A stretch of 64,000 bases of DNA from Pelodera strongyloides (Eukaryota > Nematoda > Chromadorea > Rhabditida > Rhabditidae), in contig JAANDG010000024.1 in assembly GCA_036852015.1 (NCBI GenBank), positions 248,001 through 312,000 of the forward strand, written 5' to 3'. Shown here piece by piece: positions 21,801-33,700 of the stretch (position 1 is its first letter; each line of letters begins with the position of its first letter). The notes under the pieces were generated by a model, which was given only the letters and a program-made list of their open reading frames with translations, made no database searches and was not told the origin of the DNA. Made by a program: the position numbers and the translations under genes.

Positions 21801-22969
21801 AAAACAAATAGTATAATACAGATTGCCGAGGCGATGTGCGATGATTTGGATCTACCAACATCATCGTTCCAGCCAGCTATTACGGCCGCCATCTATCAAC
21901 AACTTGAATCGGCTGCAGAGGTGAGAAATTGCTGTATCGTGTATCCGCGGACCTAACTTGACCGTTTTCGTGTTTTTTTTTTAAGTAGAAATTGGAGCAT
22001 TTTTCCGTCCTAAATTCGAAATTTTGACTGCTAGTGTTTGTTGACATTGTTGTTCAAGTAGTTCAGACATTATTGGACCCATATTGTTACTCGCCCTATT
22101 GTTTGTTGTTTCTGAGTGTTGATTGAAATGTTTAGGTTGCGCCTCTGGATCCCTCGGCTACCGATCAACGTGCCGTTTTGAAACTGAACATTAATGTTGG
22201 AAACCAGAGCTTGGTCGATCAGTTTGAGTGAGTTTTTTGTTGTTGCAATTCAATCTTTTTGCACTGTATTGTATTGTTTAGAATATAAAGTGAAAGGATC
22301 TTTAGTTTACCGACTAAATGGATAGGTGGCTGTAGGTATGATAACCTCGTGCTAGGATAATGCGTTGGTACTTGTTGATCTAGGGAATGAATAGCTGTTT
22401 AGATGGGACATGTCGGAGGACAACAACAATCCCGAGGAGTTTGCCAAGAATTTATGCTCGGAACTGGGACTCGGTGGTGAATTTGTGTCCGCCATCGCTT
22501 ATTCGGTCAGGGGACAACTGAGCTGGAATCAGAAGACGTATGCCTACTCGGAGTCACCACTGCCCACGGTCGATTGCCCATTCAGGTTGGTTTGGTTTCA
22601 TTTGAGGCTTTTGGCTTTGGGTTTTGGATTGTTTCTCGATATGTCTGTGTATGAAGGGTGCATGGAGGGTAGGAGGCTCACTTTTCGACTTGTTATTTTC
22701 TTTTGTTCCTCATCTTCTCTCACTTCATTGTATTACACAGTGCGTGGCAATATCCAATGGAGCACGCTTGGTATTGCGCACTTCTATCTTACATTCTTTC
22801 TTTCTTCCGTGAGCATGAGTTCTTTTCTAGGAACCCAGCGGATGCTGATGTGTGGGGTCCGTTCCTGGAGACCCTAACCGATGCGGAGATTGAAAAGAAG
22901 ATGAGAGATCAGGACAGAAATACGAGACGAATGAGGAGATTGGTTGGAGGATATAATCCGGGATATTAG
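18819..22969 (+). CDS. SMARCB1: SWI/SNF (BAF) core subunit SMARCB1/SNF5
   Basis: Ten exons: 18819-18880, 19197-19355, 20177-20264, 20458-20556, 21112-21261, 21444-21578, 21822-21920, 22136-22227, 22403-22585, 22831-22969; about 401 aa (human 385). N-terminal winged-helix region: [23 protein letters not shown]1: [20 protein letters not shown]2: [18 protein letters not shown] and [20 protein letters not shown]. The C-terminal basic helix [16 protein letters not shown] is the family's nucleosome acidic-patch contact. It is a nuclear chromatin-remodelling subunit. The exon after 21578 joins in frame only if the donor is GC (GCAAGT). The start of exon 5 may be 21100 instead of 21112. Intron 2 holds a foldback element (19792-20086). 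The start is 5 nt after a TTTCAG. The poly(A) signal may be the AATAAA at 23529. Confidence 0.97.
19792..20086. repeat. Foldback element, about 0.30 kb, in SMARCB1 intron 2
   Basis: Arms of about 57 bp pair almost perfectly: the left arm runs from ATGCCCTGTCCATG through GCGATTCGCACTTGCG to CAAATGCCTGTCCATG, and the right arm is its reverse complement. The centre has two short direct repeats of TACTATTTGAAATAGATC type. Non-coding; MITE-like. The target-site duplication is not clear. Confidence 0.9.
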
Positions 22970-23578
22970 AAATAACTTTGATTTTGATGAGTCAAACATT
23001 CAATCAAACATGTGTATGAGAGAAGTTCCTGAGAACAATATGAAGTGTGCAATGCATAATCTAATTGTGTAAAGTTTTAAGGTTGTGTGTGTCAGTGTGT
23101 CTGTCTATCCAGGAATTAAGAATAGCCTATGAATATTGGTGGTTCAGAATAATTTATGCAACGTTTTTGTATCGTGCTCATATGAATCAAAACCTATTGT
23201 AAGCGTCAAGTTATTTACTTCCACTTTCAGATTATTTTATTTTGGTACTTCTCCAGACATCTTTTCTCCAGATTGTGCAAGCTTTTTTGTACATACGCGT
23301 TTCCTTCTACATCCTAAAATCATTTAATTTGTTATTATTTTTACTGTGAATTCCGTGTTTCTTAGTTCCGTTGTACTTTGGTCTCACTCTTGTAATCGCG
23401 ATTTTTTTTTATTTATTGTTTCCTGTGTAGTTGTTGCACTTTCATATCGCCATCTCTATGAAAAGTTGTTTGTTTTTGTTGATTGATATGAAAGTGCAGC
23501 AAAGTGCGTTGTTTATCATTGATATTGAAATAAACATTTTTCAGGTAAAACCAAATAAACAAGAAAGAGACGAGAGAA
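22970..23578. other. SMARCB1 3'UTR and RBM8A 5' region
   Basis: A 609-bp gap, mostly T-rich. AATAAA at 23529-23534 is followed within 10 nt by a TTTTTCAG acceptor ending at 23544, which precedes the RBM8A start by 34 nt. No other feature seen. Confidence 0.6.
23529..23534 (+). terminator. Possible poly(A) signal AATAAA of SMARCB1
   Basis: Hexamer only 10 nt upstream of the acceptor-like site that precedes RBM8A. If used, cleavage of one mRNA and 5' processing of the next would occur within a few tens of bases. Confidence 0.4.
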
Positions 23579-24786
23579 ATGGCCGCCGAGGGAGTCGATG
23601 TTGATGTTGATATGGAGGGTGGAGAGGAGCAGAAGATCAACGCATCCAAGCAGAAGGTAGTGATTGAGGGTTAGCGAAGGGTTCCGGTTCAGCGGGGGTT
23701 TCCCTTCTTGTGGAATAGGTTGTTATTCAACAAATTTAAGTGGGAGTAGCACATCGAAGATCTAAGACGATTGTGTGAAGGAGATAGTTTTTCGATACAG
23801 TCGATCAGATACACCATAAGAGACTGCAAAGGACCTAAAGTGCAGGAGTATTTGTCTTTGTCATCGTCACCAGTTGTGTTGTCAAAAAGAAAACAAATAT
23901 GGAGTAAGACAATCGGAATTAATAGCATTTCTTTTCCAGGGTCGTGGTATCGGACAACAACGTAACCGGGAGCGTGTCATCTATGATGTGGTCGATGCTG
24001 ACTCGGCAACCTGTGGACCTCAGAGATCAGTCGAGGTCAGTTTTGATTTTCACATTTATATGTTCGTTTGATCCGGAAACGACATGCCATTTGATATTAT
24101 AGAAGTGCAGTTTCTTTGATTCGACACCCTGTGAGCGATAGACTATACAAGTTGTGGGTGCTTGCCATTATCTTTCTCTGATCTCATATGGGTAGTATAC
24201 TTGTAGCGCAAAAGTCCACTTTATATTTGGATCGAACACTTACAGGGTTGGATCGTGTTCGTCACTGGTATCCAAGAGGAGGCAACCGAGGAGGATGTGC
24301 ACGAGGCCTTCGCCGACTATGGAGAGATCAAGAACATGCATCTGAATCTGGACAGACGAACTGGTTTCCTCAAGGGATACGCCCTCGTCGAGTATGAGAC
24401 ACAGAAGGTGGGGGGCGTGCACCTCTGAAGATCCATGGAATTTACTTAACCTCCTGATTTAAGACACTAACTGTATTATTGACCGTATCGGTTGCAAGTG
24501 TTTTGTATGAAAATACATGTCGTAGGAAATTAATATCAAGTCACTGCACGAATTAGAAGAAAGTACACGCAAGGGATTTTTTGCGTTTGGTCGTCTTTTG
24601 ACGGCATAGGTTTGGGTGGGTAAGTTGACCATTTGCCCTACATATGTTGCGTGTGTCAAATTGAGGTCCACTTTCCTTCAGGAAGCCGCTTTGGCGATTG
24701 AGAAGATGCACGGCTCGGAGTTGCTGGGACAGGCCATTCAGGTTGATTGGTGTTTTGTGAAGGCACCCAGGAAGTCGAAGAAGTAG
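23579..24786 (+). CDS. RBM8A: Exon-junction-complex RNA-binding protein RBM8A/Y14
   Basis: Four exons: 23579-23656, 23940-24035, 24246-24407, 24682-24786; about 146 aa. The family hallmark [16 protein letters not shown] leads into one RRM (about residues 59-137) with RNP2 IVFVTGI and RNP1 [23 protein letters not shown] and [10 protein letters not shown] are typical of Y14. Y14 pairs with MAGOH in the exon junction complex, marking spliced mRNA for export and decay; it acts in nucleus and cytoplasm. The C-terminus ends after PRKSKK, so the Arg/Ser-rich tail of the vertebrate protein is missing or very short. Neighbours are 609 bp (SMARCB1) and 487 bp (peroxiredoxin) away. Confidence 0.97.
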
Positions 24787-25273
24787 ATGTGAAGAGTTAT
24801 CTTACTAGCTAGCCTATTCAACTGATACCACCTCTTTACCTGATACCACGGATTACGGTAGAGTACGCCTGTTCTTAAGCTTTACTTTACTTTGTTTGTG
24901 GTTTTAGCTAATTCCATAGTGTATCTCAATATTTGGTTCATCTCTTTTCGTTGAGTTTTTCGGTTTAATTTATTAAGTGAGTATCTTGTTGCAAATCTTG
25001 TTACATGTTGACTTTGTTCACCTATGTGTTGTAGTGTTGTATTTTGAGTACGTTGTGTGTAGTGACTCACTGGTGTCGTTATGATCTTTTTACGACCTTT
25101 ACGAATGAAGACTTTTGCTTTGAGTGGAACTTTTGTGATATAATTCAACCGGTTGAAAACCGATGTTTATCTGTTTATTATTTTGGATTGATCAGGTTTT
25201 TTTCTGTGTGCGTGCGTTTTACGAATATTTATTTCGAATAATTTTTAGAATATTTATTGTTTGATATTTTAGG
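24787..25273. other. RBM8A 3'UTR and peroxiredoxin 5' region
   Basis: A 487-bp T-rich gap with no coding exon and no clear AATAAA. It ends in GATATTTTAG, whose final G is only 1 nt before the peroxiredoxin ATG. Confidence 0.6.
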
Positions 25274-27313
25274 ATGCTCAGTCGCTCGCTCCGTGCCGCC
25301 GCTCAGGTCTCCGCCCAGGTTGTGCGCCAGACCGAGCAAATTAGCAGAAGACAGCTGAACACGAGTGCCCGACTTCTGGGTTCTATCCGACCCCTCGGAC
25401 CTAAGGACATTGTCCCTGACTTTAAGGGAACCGCAGTCGTTGATGGAGACTTCAAGGTAGGGGTTTTGTTGCTTTTGAATATGATATTCTAATTTGGTGC
25501 AGCTTTTGGGTGATGTTTGGGGTTTATTTTCCGGTGCATATACCAGTCTCTAATATATAAGCTGTTTGGTCATGTTTCTCTATTCTTATAAGCCTTGATA
25601 ATTTGGAATCGCCGGTTATGCTAATCGCACTTTAGGTTATCTCGAAGAAGGACTACGATGGCAAGTGGTTGGTGTTCTTCTTCTACCCCCTCGACTTCAC
25701 CTTTGTCTGCCCCACCGAGATTATTGCTTTCTCCGATCGAATCAAGGACTTCCACGCTCTGAACGCTGAGGTACTGTCCCTTGGGTTACTTATTTATGTA
25801 TTTGAATCCAGGATCTCGGGGGTCTCATTTTATGGTTTATAAAGTTTTCTTGAAACAAAAAGTTGTTAGAAAAAAAAAATGTGAATACCACTTTATTCAG
25901 ACATACAATCATCACACATAGACTTAAGCATGTAGAATCCAGGGTCCCGTTTGCTCTCGAAGTCGGGGATCTTCATTTTTAGCTCCAATCCAAGGCGGTG
26001 TCTCTTAGCCGATGTGTCCCATAGAGTGAAGTAGACGGTAGAAGACGGCACATAAGATAATACAGAGCGAAAGGTCCGTCCTAAGGCTAGGCAAGGGGAG
26101 CGCCTTAACTTTATTCCCGACGCCGTGGCATGTTTGCAAGATGGTAGCACTGGGCGGGATTCGAACCCGGGTCGTATGGGTGAGAGACGAGAACTTTGCC
26201 AGTGAGCCACGACGCCCCTAGTAGGAGATATGTAGTTAGAAAACCGTAGGATCTACTGCTTACGTGGAATGTAACTACAAGTCCGAGGCAATGTTTTTTT
26301 CCCTCACATGCGTGATTCCGAGTGTAAATTTGTTGTTCATCTAATTTATTTTCCTTCATCGAGTAACATATATAAAATAAATGCAAACAGGTTGTCGCCT
26401 GCTCTTGCGATTCGCACTTCTCTCATCTGGCCTGGACACAGACCCCGCGTAAGGAGGGAGGACTTGGAGACATGGACATCCCCGTCCTTTCCGACTTCAC
26501 CAAGAACATTGCCAGAAGCTTTGGAGTCCTTGATGAGGTAGATTTCTTAACTTGCTGTCTTGGTTCTTTATCGGGGATCAAACAGGCAAATACAGTGTAT
26601 TTCATTATGTAGATAAGTCAGTACTCAAATAACTACCTTTTTCGAGCCTTCTAATTCTTCAAACCGGGGTTATCCTGATTTCAGTAGTTCTTTGTAACTG
26701 TTTTCTTTTCTGTAGCTACCTAAATTCGTATAATTTTAGGATGCTGGTCTTGCCTACCGTGGACTTTTCATTGCCGACCCCAGCGGAAACATCCGTTCTG
26801 TCACCTGTAACGATCTGCCAGTCGGACGTTCAGTCGACGAGACCCTCCGCGTACTGAAGGCTTTCCAATTTGTGGAGAAGCATGGAGAGGTATGTTTTAT
26901 TACCTTGAATACCTTGAAGACCGTTATATCAGCTGTTGTCTCGCCAACAGCGCAAGTCGCAACTACGCCATGAAGACCTGCATCTTGCGATGTGTGATGT
27001 TCAAGAAAGTTATCCCAACTCGACATATGAGTGTTCTTTGGATATATAAGACTTTTTTAACAAACAACAACTCAAGAATATGTTAATAAAGTTAGGACTG
27101 CACAGGTTATCTCCTATGGGCGTAGGAGAGATAGCCTCATACATGTACCGTACTCGAATACTTCGAATAGATACATTGGAGGGTGTTTTGTTCTTTTCAT
27201 TTTGTCAATTATTTTCGTTGTAGGTTTGCCCAGCCGACTGGAAGGATGATGCACCGACCATTAAGCCCGGAGTTGCCACCAGCAAGGAATACTTCAACAA
27301 GGTCAACAAGTAA
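25274..27313 (+). CDS. PRDX3: Typical 2-Cys peroxiredoxin, probably mitochondrial (PRDX3-like)
   Basis: Five exons: 25274-25456, 25636-25770, 26391-26537, 26740-26889, 27224-27313; about 234 aa. Residues 1-35 are rich in Arg, Ala, Ser and Gln without acids before the first Glu, like a mitochondrial import signal. The core has [12 protein letters not shown] with the peroxidatic Cys, then [11 protein letters not shown], and EVCPADW with the resolving Cys. GGLG and the C-terminal KEYFNK (YF motif) are both present, which marks the overoxidation-sensitive class. It reduces H2O2 and organic peroxides using thioredoxin. Assignment to PRDX3 rather than PRDX1/2/4 rests on the leader. An antisense SINE sits in intron 2. 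The ATG is 1 nt after an acceptor-like site. Confidence 0.93.
25881..26220 (-). repeat. SINE-like element, copy B, with tRNA-like head
   Basis: Antisense in peroxiredoxin intron 2. On the minus strand the head (26148-26219) reads GGGGCGTCGTGGCTCACTGG, which fits an A box, and has a B box GGGTTCGAATCCC with a pairing GGGCG/CGCCC end. The anticodon arm is imperfect. The body matches copy A at 13271-13541, and the 3' end is AATAAAGTGGTATTCAC, not poly(A). GTTAGAAAA occurs on both sides (about 25865 and 26234) and may be a target-site duplication. The 105-codon minus-strand frame is similar to that of copy A. Confidence 0.85.
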
Positions 27314-27766
27314 ATGAGGATCACCGGATTCCGTATGGGTCAATCCCAATACCTCTTAATTTAGCGTAGTTCCCTTAGGATTAGTTTGAGTATTTAGTCT
27401 GGGACGTGTATACCGGTCTGTCTACGACGAGTTTCTTTTAGAATAACGGTTTTGTACATTAATGTATATTTAATAAGTGTGCGCTATTTTTCTATGTATT
27501 TGAATGAATAAACAATTTGATTTATTTATGTCTGTATGAACGAAGTGGTTTGATACCAGTTGTTGTCTTGAGGTTTTGAAGATTGCGATTTTGTTTTGAT
27601 TTTTGACTACGATTGAAAGTTTGAAAGAGATGATTATGTAGCTTAGCAGTACGCTTTTCAGTTTTTTTGACAAGTATGCCTATTTACTTTACATTCGATC
27701 TCAAAATTCAACTTATTTTGCGTTCTTCTTTGGAAATTGAACGAGTATAGTACTTAGATCTCATAA
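27314..27766. other. Peroxiredoxin 3'UTR and GPATCH1 5' region
   Basis: The 453-bp gap contains AATAAA at 27507-27512. A weak acceptor-like TACTTAG ends 9 nt before the GPATCH1 start. No coding exon seen. Confidence 0.6.
27507..27512 (+). terminator. Poly(A) signal AATAAA of the peroxiredoxin gene
   Basis: Canonical hexamer about 195 nt after the stop codon, with T/GT-rich sequence downstream. Confidence 0.6.
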
Positions 27767-30700
27767 ATGTCTGACAAGGACGATGAAGACTTGCTGGCTG
27801 TCTTCGGAACTGAATATGAAGACCTCGACGATGAGAAAAGTGAGTTTTTTGGATGGGAAATGGGCTTGCATGGTAGCTGAGCCAGGGTATCTAAACCGTA
27901 CAGCAGACTCCAGCTAGTGAATATATAGGCAAAGGATTGTATTTTATTTATTGTACTGTAGCTGGTATATTACAGTGGTGACGAAATAGTACAGAGGTAG
28001 AGAGAAAATCCTGTTGTGTAATGTGTAAGTGAATTATAAAGACTGCACATCTTTCGTATACTTATCAGTGACGTTGTTCAGAAGATCCGGTGTCGCGTCG
28101 ACCCACCGCAGTCCATGAAGAGGTGGCAACGGACACGGAAGGCCGTCGGAGATTCCATGGAGCATTCACTGGAGGATTCTCTGCTGGATACTTTAACACA
28201 GTAGGATCCAAAGAAGGTAGGCAAGGTTTTAAAGCGGTATAACGCCATTTTTTTGATATATATATTTACAACTATCTTCCCGTTTGTCGTATGCGAATGT
28301 AAATTATAAGAGTAATACTATTTTTGCGTACTACATGAGAATAAACCGGTTGTTATACCGCTCTCAGTCAATCCCTGACAGCTAACTTTACATAGTTATT
28401 GGATAAGCCGGTGTTCACTCGCGGTTTTTTGCAGGTTGGCAGCCATCGGAGTTCAAGTCATCACGTAATGAGCGTGGTGAGAAGTCCCAGCAGAGACCGG
28501 AGGATTTTATGGATGAAGAGGTTTTTGCTTATATAAATTCTTATATAAACTCACTGTTAGATGTACATAGAAATAATTTTGAGCTGAGTCTTCATAACTC
28601 AATTTTTTATTCAATGGTTTCAGGATCTTGGAGAATATGGTATTTCGTCGCGAAGAATTCGGACGGCTTCGAAGTTCAGCTCTGGCGAACAGCCAGCGAA
28701 AAGAAGGTGATTACTTTTACTTGTCTGAGGTTTTACGAAAATGTGTGAGATGTAGTGTGACTGAAACAAATTTCCCACTGTAATGTGACCGAAAAAGTTA
28801 TATTTCAGACTTGCCTGGGAACACGAGTCAACCACCGTCAGTGCTCTGGCGGATCACTTGGAAAGTATGGTTCGACCAGTGACGTGAGTATTTTTTTGTT
28901 GGTTACGGGGGGTTTCGGACTTTTTATTGTCTCTAGAAGCACAAAGCCACTCTGTCACAGAGCGTTTTGGCAGTAATTTTGGTTCTATTTAAACTTAGAA
29001 CTTTACTAACAACAAACAAAGAAACAATGACAAAATAAAGGTGTATAAAATACTTGTATTAAAAAAGAAAGGACTTCGCAGGCTATCTAACGCCTACAAG
29101 ATAGATGTAGGTCTACCTACGTGGGCCGAGGCTGCAGAGTAAAACGCTCAGTCGTTATGCCTGGCCTGGAATCCGCTTCCCCCTATGGAAAGAAATAGAG
29201 GAGAAACGTACACAAACTGTAAATTTCACCTTTACCTTTTCAGCGACTCTGTCGGTGTTCGGATGTTGCGTGCAATGGGTTGGAGACAAGGCCGAGGAGT
29301 GGGATTGGCGACAGTCAAGGAGAAGACGAGACGGGGTATGCTGAGATTGCTGAGAAAGGCTCTTCCGAAAGCTATTTGTCTGCTTCATGGTCACAGGTTT
29401 CTAGTGTAAAACCTAAAGCAACTAGCGTGATGTCATAGGTACACTACCGACCAAATGTGCACACACACTGTTTCGGTTTCTAAAGGACGTTGACGCGCGT
29501 ATTGGCAGTGTTCGTAAAACTTTACGTGTCATTTGTGTGCTGGTGCATACGCTTAAATGTAACTATTAAGGTGGCCACGATGAACTGGATCGGGACCAAT
29601 TGTCCAAACATGGAAAAGGCATGGAATTGTCAGCAGAGGACGAGGACGTCATTGTACTACAGTCGATCGAGGGTGGGTATTTGAATTTAAGGGTTATCGG
29701 AGTCCCGTATACGGTATAAATGTATGTCTGGGCAGAGTGTACAGTTGACTTATCCACATGATTATGCATTTCGCATACATTGTAGGGGTTTTCCTCGACA
29801 ATATCAATGTAGGATGTGTTTAGGTGCACACGGCCTGGGATACACCGGTCTAGCGCAGTCAAACGTGCTCGATCAGAGAGTTGGGTTCCAGGAGTCTGCA
29901 TTGAAGAACAAAGGAATAGGGCGCGGTATCAAGGGTCAGGTGAGCAAGCACTAATCACACAGAGAGTCCCTATATTCATGCATTGTCTTTGTTGTGCTGT
30001 GTGAATTTAGGGGGAAAAAGTGGTAAGGTGAATTCAAGTCTCAAGTGCTGACGGCGAAAAAAATAAGAATCGAGTAGCGGAGTTGTCGAGTGTTGCCACC
30101 ATAGGCCACATTCACCACTCAATTCCCCATGCGGGATTCCCCGTCTTTTTCTCTGCGTGTCGCACATTAGGATGCTATTTTCTGTCCCTAGGGACTATAT
30201 TCCCGAGGGAATCGGAATGGTGAATATGGCCTCAGAACTCCTCAGACAGTTATAATTCGTCCGACCATTCCCAGCTCATCTTGAACACTAGCTCGTGGCT
30301 ACCTGTATTGCTTAATTTTCTCTTTTTTTTTATGCCAGTCCAATTTTAGGCTTTTGGCGTTGGTGCATTCGAGGAGGACGATGACAATATCTACTCGAGT
30401 TTCGATATGTCACAGTACGATTTTGCCATTGGTGGGGCTGCCAAGCCAGAGGACAAGACATCGGTGGGTATTCTGGAATTGTAAGCCCTTTGGTGATGCA
30501 AGTATAGAAATAGTTTTCGTGCTAGTAAAAAAAAGTACTCCAAGGTCCGGGAAACCCCCGGAGAAGAACCAAAAAGGGAGCGCGCCTAAGCCCCAATTTA
30601 CGTGATTTCTGAGTGATCTTGTTCAACCGCTTCTGCTTGGGTAAAGGTTTGATGTTTTTGAAAAAAACTTCTTGAACACCTGGATTTGCCGGAAGTAGTA

Positions 30701-33700
30701 TAAATAAATAAGCCAATGTGTCTTAGATCGATGCCCGTTTCGTTGTGTCGGCACAGCGTGTGGCTCCTCGTAAGTTCTATGCTCCTCCTCGTCTGCCTGC
30801 CAACTTCCGGCCCGAACATCGGCCTCTGGCTGTGGTGGGCAGTGCCCAGATGCCAAAGACTGTCAAGGAGCAGTTGGACAAGCTGAATCCTATTCAGAGA
30901 GCCAGGTCTGTAGTGTTTTGTGTGGAATGTTCTTAATGTTTCGTTAGTCCATGAGTAAGCTTTTAAAAGACCTGGTAAAAATGAATCGTGTTCCGAGGTA
31001 TACATAATAGATATGAGTCGATACTCTAACCATCAGGACCTATCGAGTATGGTCGTATGTAGTGAATGTAGTATGCTGCAGTACTCCGGTGGAATTGCTG
31101 TGAAACAATGTAAAATAAGAAATCCTTATTTTTCAGAATTCTTGGCGAGGACAGAATCAATTTGATGGAACTAGTCGCAGACAAGGACCGAAAACGTTTG
31201 GAACCAAACCAACGAGGGAAGGGAAGTCGATGGGGAGTGAAGAAGGAAGAGGTGAGGCACTGCACTGGGTAGTTTACTGAACCAGCTGCACAGGCCTTGG
31301 TGTGTTTGTTCAGTGTCATCCTTTCATGAAACGTGTTTGACTTTGACGGATAACACTTCTTATAGGTCGAAGAAGATGAAGCTTGTGCTTCTCGTGTGGT
31401 CTTCCCAAATGAACCAATGAAACAAGCCCGATTCAGTGAATATCTGAGATATTTGCGAAGAGGTGGGTGTCTTTTGCTAGATTGTTCGGTGGTTGTATTG
31501 GTATTATGCGTTGTATGTAGGAAGACCTAGTTTTAATTTTGAAAGCTGTATTTACATGTTATTTGAGTTTTTCACCATCTCGTTCAGGTCATTTATATGC
31601 TCAACCAGCGGATATGTCAGTGTGGGAGTGGGAGAATGAGAAGAAGGAATTCGAAGAGAAATTGACCTCGGAGGAGAGGGCCATGTTACCTGAGGTGAGT
31701 GTGCTTGTGTTGGCCGGATCCCGGAATAAAATCTCTTTAATTATGATTATGGTTGTTTTGTTGTTTGTTTAAACTAGTGACTGTCTGTGTTCTGCTACCG
31801 TTTTTCTCTTTCTCATCATATTTTGCTTCGAAATGTTGCCAAGAACCCTTAATAGTAAAGCAGGGATGAACTTCTAAAAGGATTTTTGCACTCCCAATGG
31901 TCTGGGCAAGTGGGACTTTGCGCGTGGGTTTGTTTATTGTTTTATATGCGAACCTTGCAGGTTCGTTCCCGGATGCAGCCGTTGGCTAAGACCGCGTTGT
32001 CGATGCCTCTGCAGGAACTACTCCAGAGCAAGTTCGTCTCAGAGAAAGGAGATCTTGGAAAGGTTGGGGAATTCTTTTGTGGCGGTAGTTGTAGGAAATC
32101 CATTTTTAAGAAGCTTCAGGGTGTAAAGTAGGAACTATGTGAGGAGAAAGGTTTGAAGCAGTTTCTTATGTCCGTAGCGAAGTTTTCTATGTTTTAAGGG
32201 TTTGGAATAAGTAGTCAAAACAAGCGCATTTCAAGCTTGCATAAGCTGGAATATACGCTCAGACGTTTTATATATGTATATATATAAAAAAGAGTATTCC
32301 CTATGTCTCTTTTTCGTTCGGCAACTCTTCCACATAGTATTGTGAAGTCGCCGCAGGCTGCGATAGCCGTCTGGTATATCATAGTGCGCTTTTATCATTA
32401 TCGAAAGTAGTTTGGTTCTCATCTGGCAGTACATTCAGCGAGTGAACTACGTTCTTATATCTAAATTACTTTTATTTATTTTCAGCCGGTCACTCAAGAC
32501 GAGGATAAGATGGCCGCGGTGAAAATGGGATTCTTTGGTGAACGGACGAGAACCACACACGAGTGGCATCCACATAAGAACCTGGCCAAGTTTTTCAATG
32601 GTACGCATTCCGTATACATTGGTAGCCGAGCAAGTTACAAAATAGGTAGAAATAAGTGAACCACTTAGATGTGACGAATAAGTGCTATGTTTCACTTGTT
32701 CAAAGGCACTTTTTGAACATAAACTTGATTTTGCAGTAAGGAAGGGGTACTCTCCAAGATGGAGACATTCGTAGCTTGCTCCGCGTTTTCCTTTGCTCGT
32801 TATGTGTCTAGAGTACTTATCACTAATTTGACTAACTAATCGGTGAATTTTCAGTTCCTCATCCATATCCCGGATCGCATATAGCTGGATGCCCACACAT
32901 GCAGAAGTCGGACAAACCCAAGCAGACGCTGTTGAACCTGGGACTACCAAACACTGAGGCCGAGATGATGTTCCGTGACGAGAGACGACAGAGAAGCGAG
33001 AGAGAACGCAGTAGAGAAAGGGACAGAGAGCGAGGGCGGGGGAGGGAGAGGGAATCTGACCCCAAAGTGAAGGTGGGTGGAAGTTTGTAACTGGGCATAG
33101 TGTAAAATTTGGTATTTTTGGAGCTACATTGTATTTCGGCAGCGCTCGAATTTAAACGGACGATCTTCGCGCGCGTGAGATTCACCGATTTACTGCATGC
33201 ATGTTAGGAAAACATTTGTGCTTTGTTGTTGAATCTGAAAAGAACAGTCATTGAAATCTTACACAATTTTCAGAAGGAACCTTTGGAAGAGGGTGAGACT
33301 GAACCGTCGACCAGCAAAGAGCCAGCTGCGGAACCTGTCGAACCGAACTGGGCCCGCCCACCCACTGAATTGTTCGCTGCGATTTTTGCAGATGAGAGTG
33401 ACAGTGATGATGAAGAGGAGGAGATGCAAGAGAAGGAAGATGAAAGGATAATTGGGAAACAGGTGGATACCGCTGGAGTGCTCCAGGTAGGGAATAATTG
33501 ATTTGATGAGTATCTTGTCTTACCTTAGATGCCTTAGAGATCCAGGAATCTACGGCAATGTATTCTGAAACACACCGACAGTCATTTAGACTTTACTGTA
33601 TGTATCCTTCAGCATACGTGTTACTTCTAAAATGAATTCTAAGTATAATGAAATTCTAACAAGAGCAAAACTCGGCCAATAGGTAACTTATGAAAAATCT

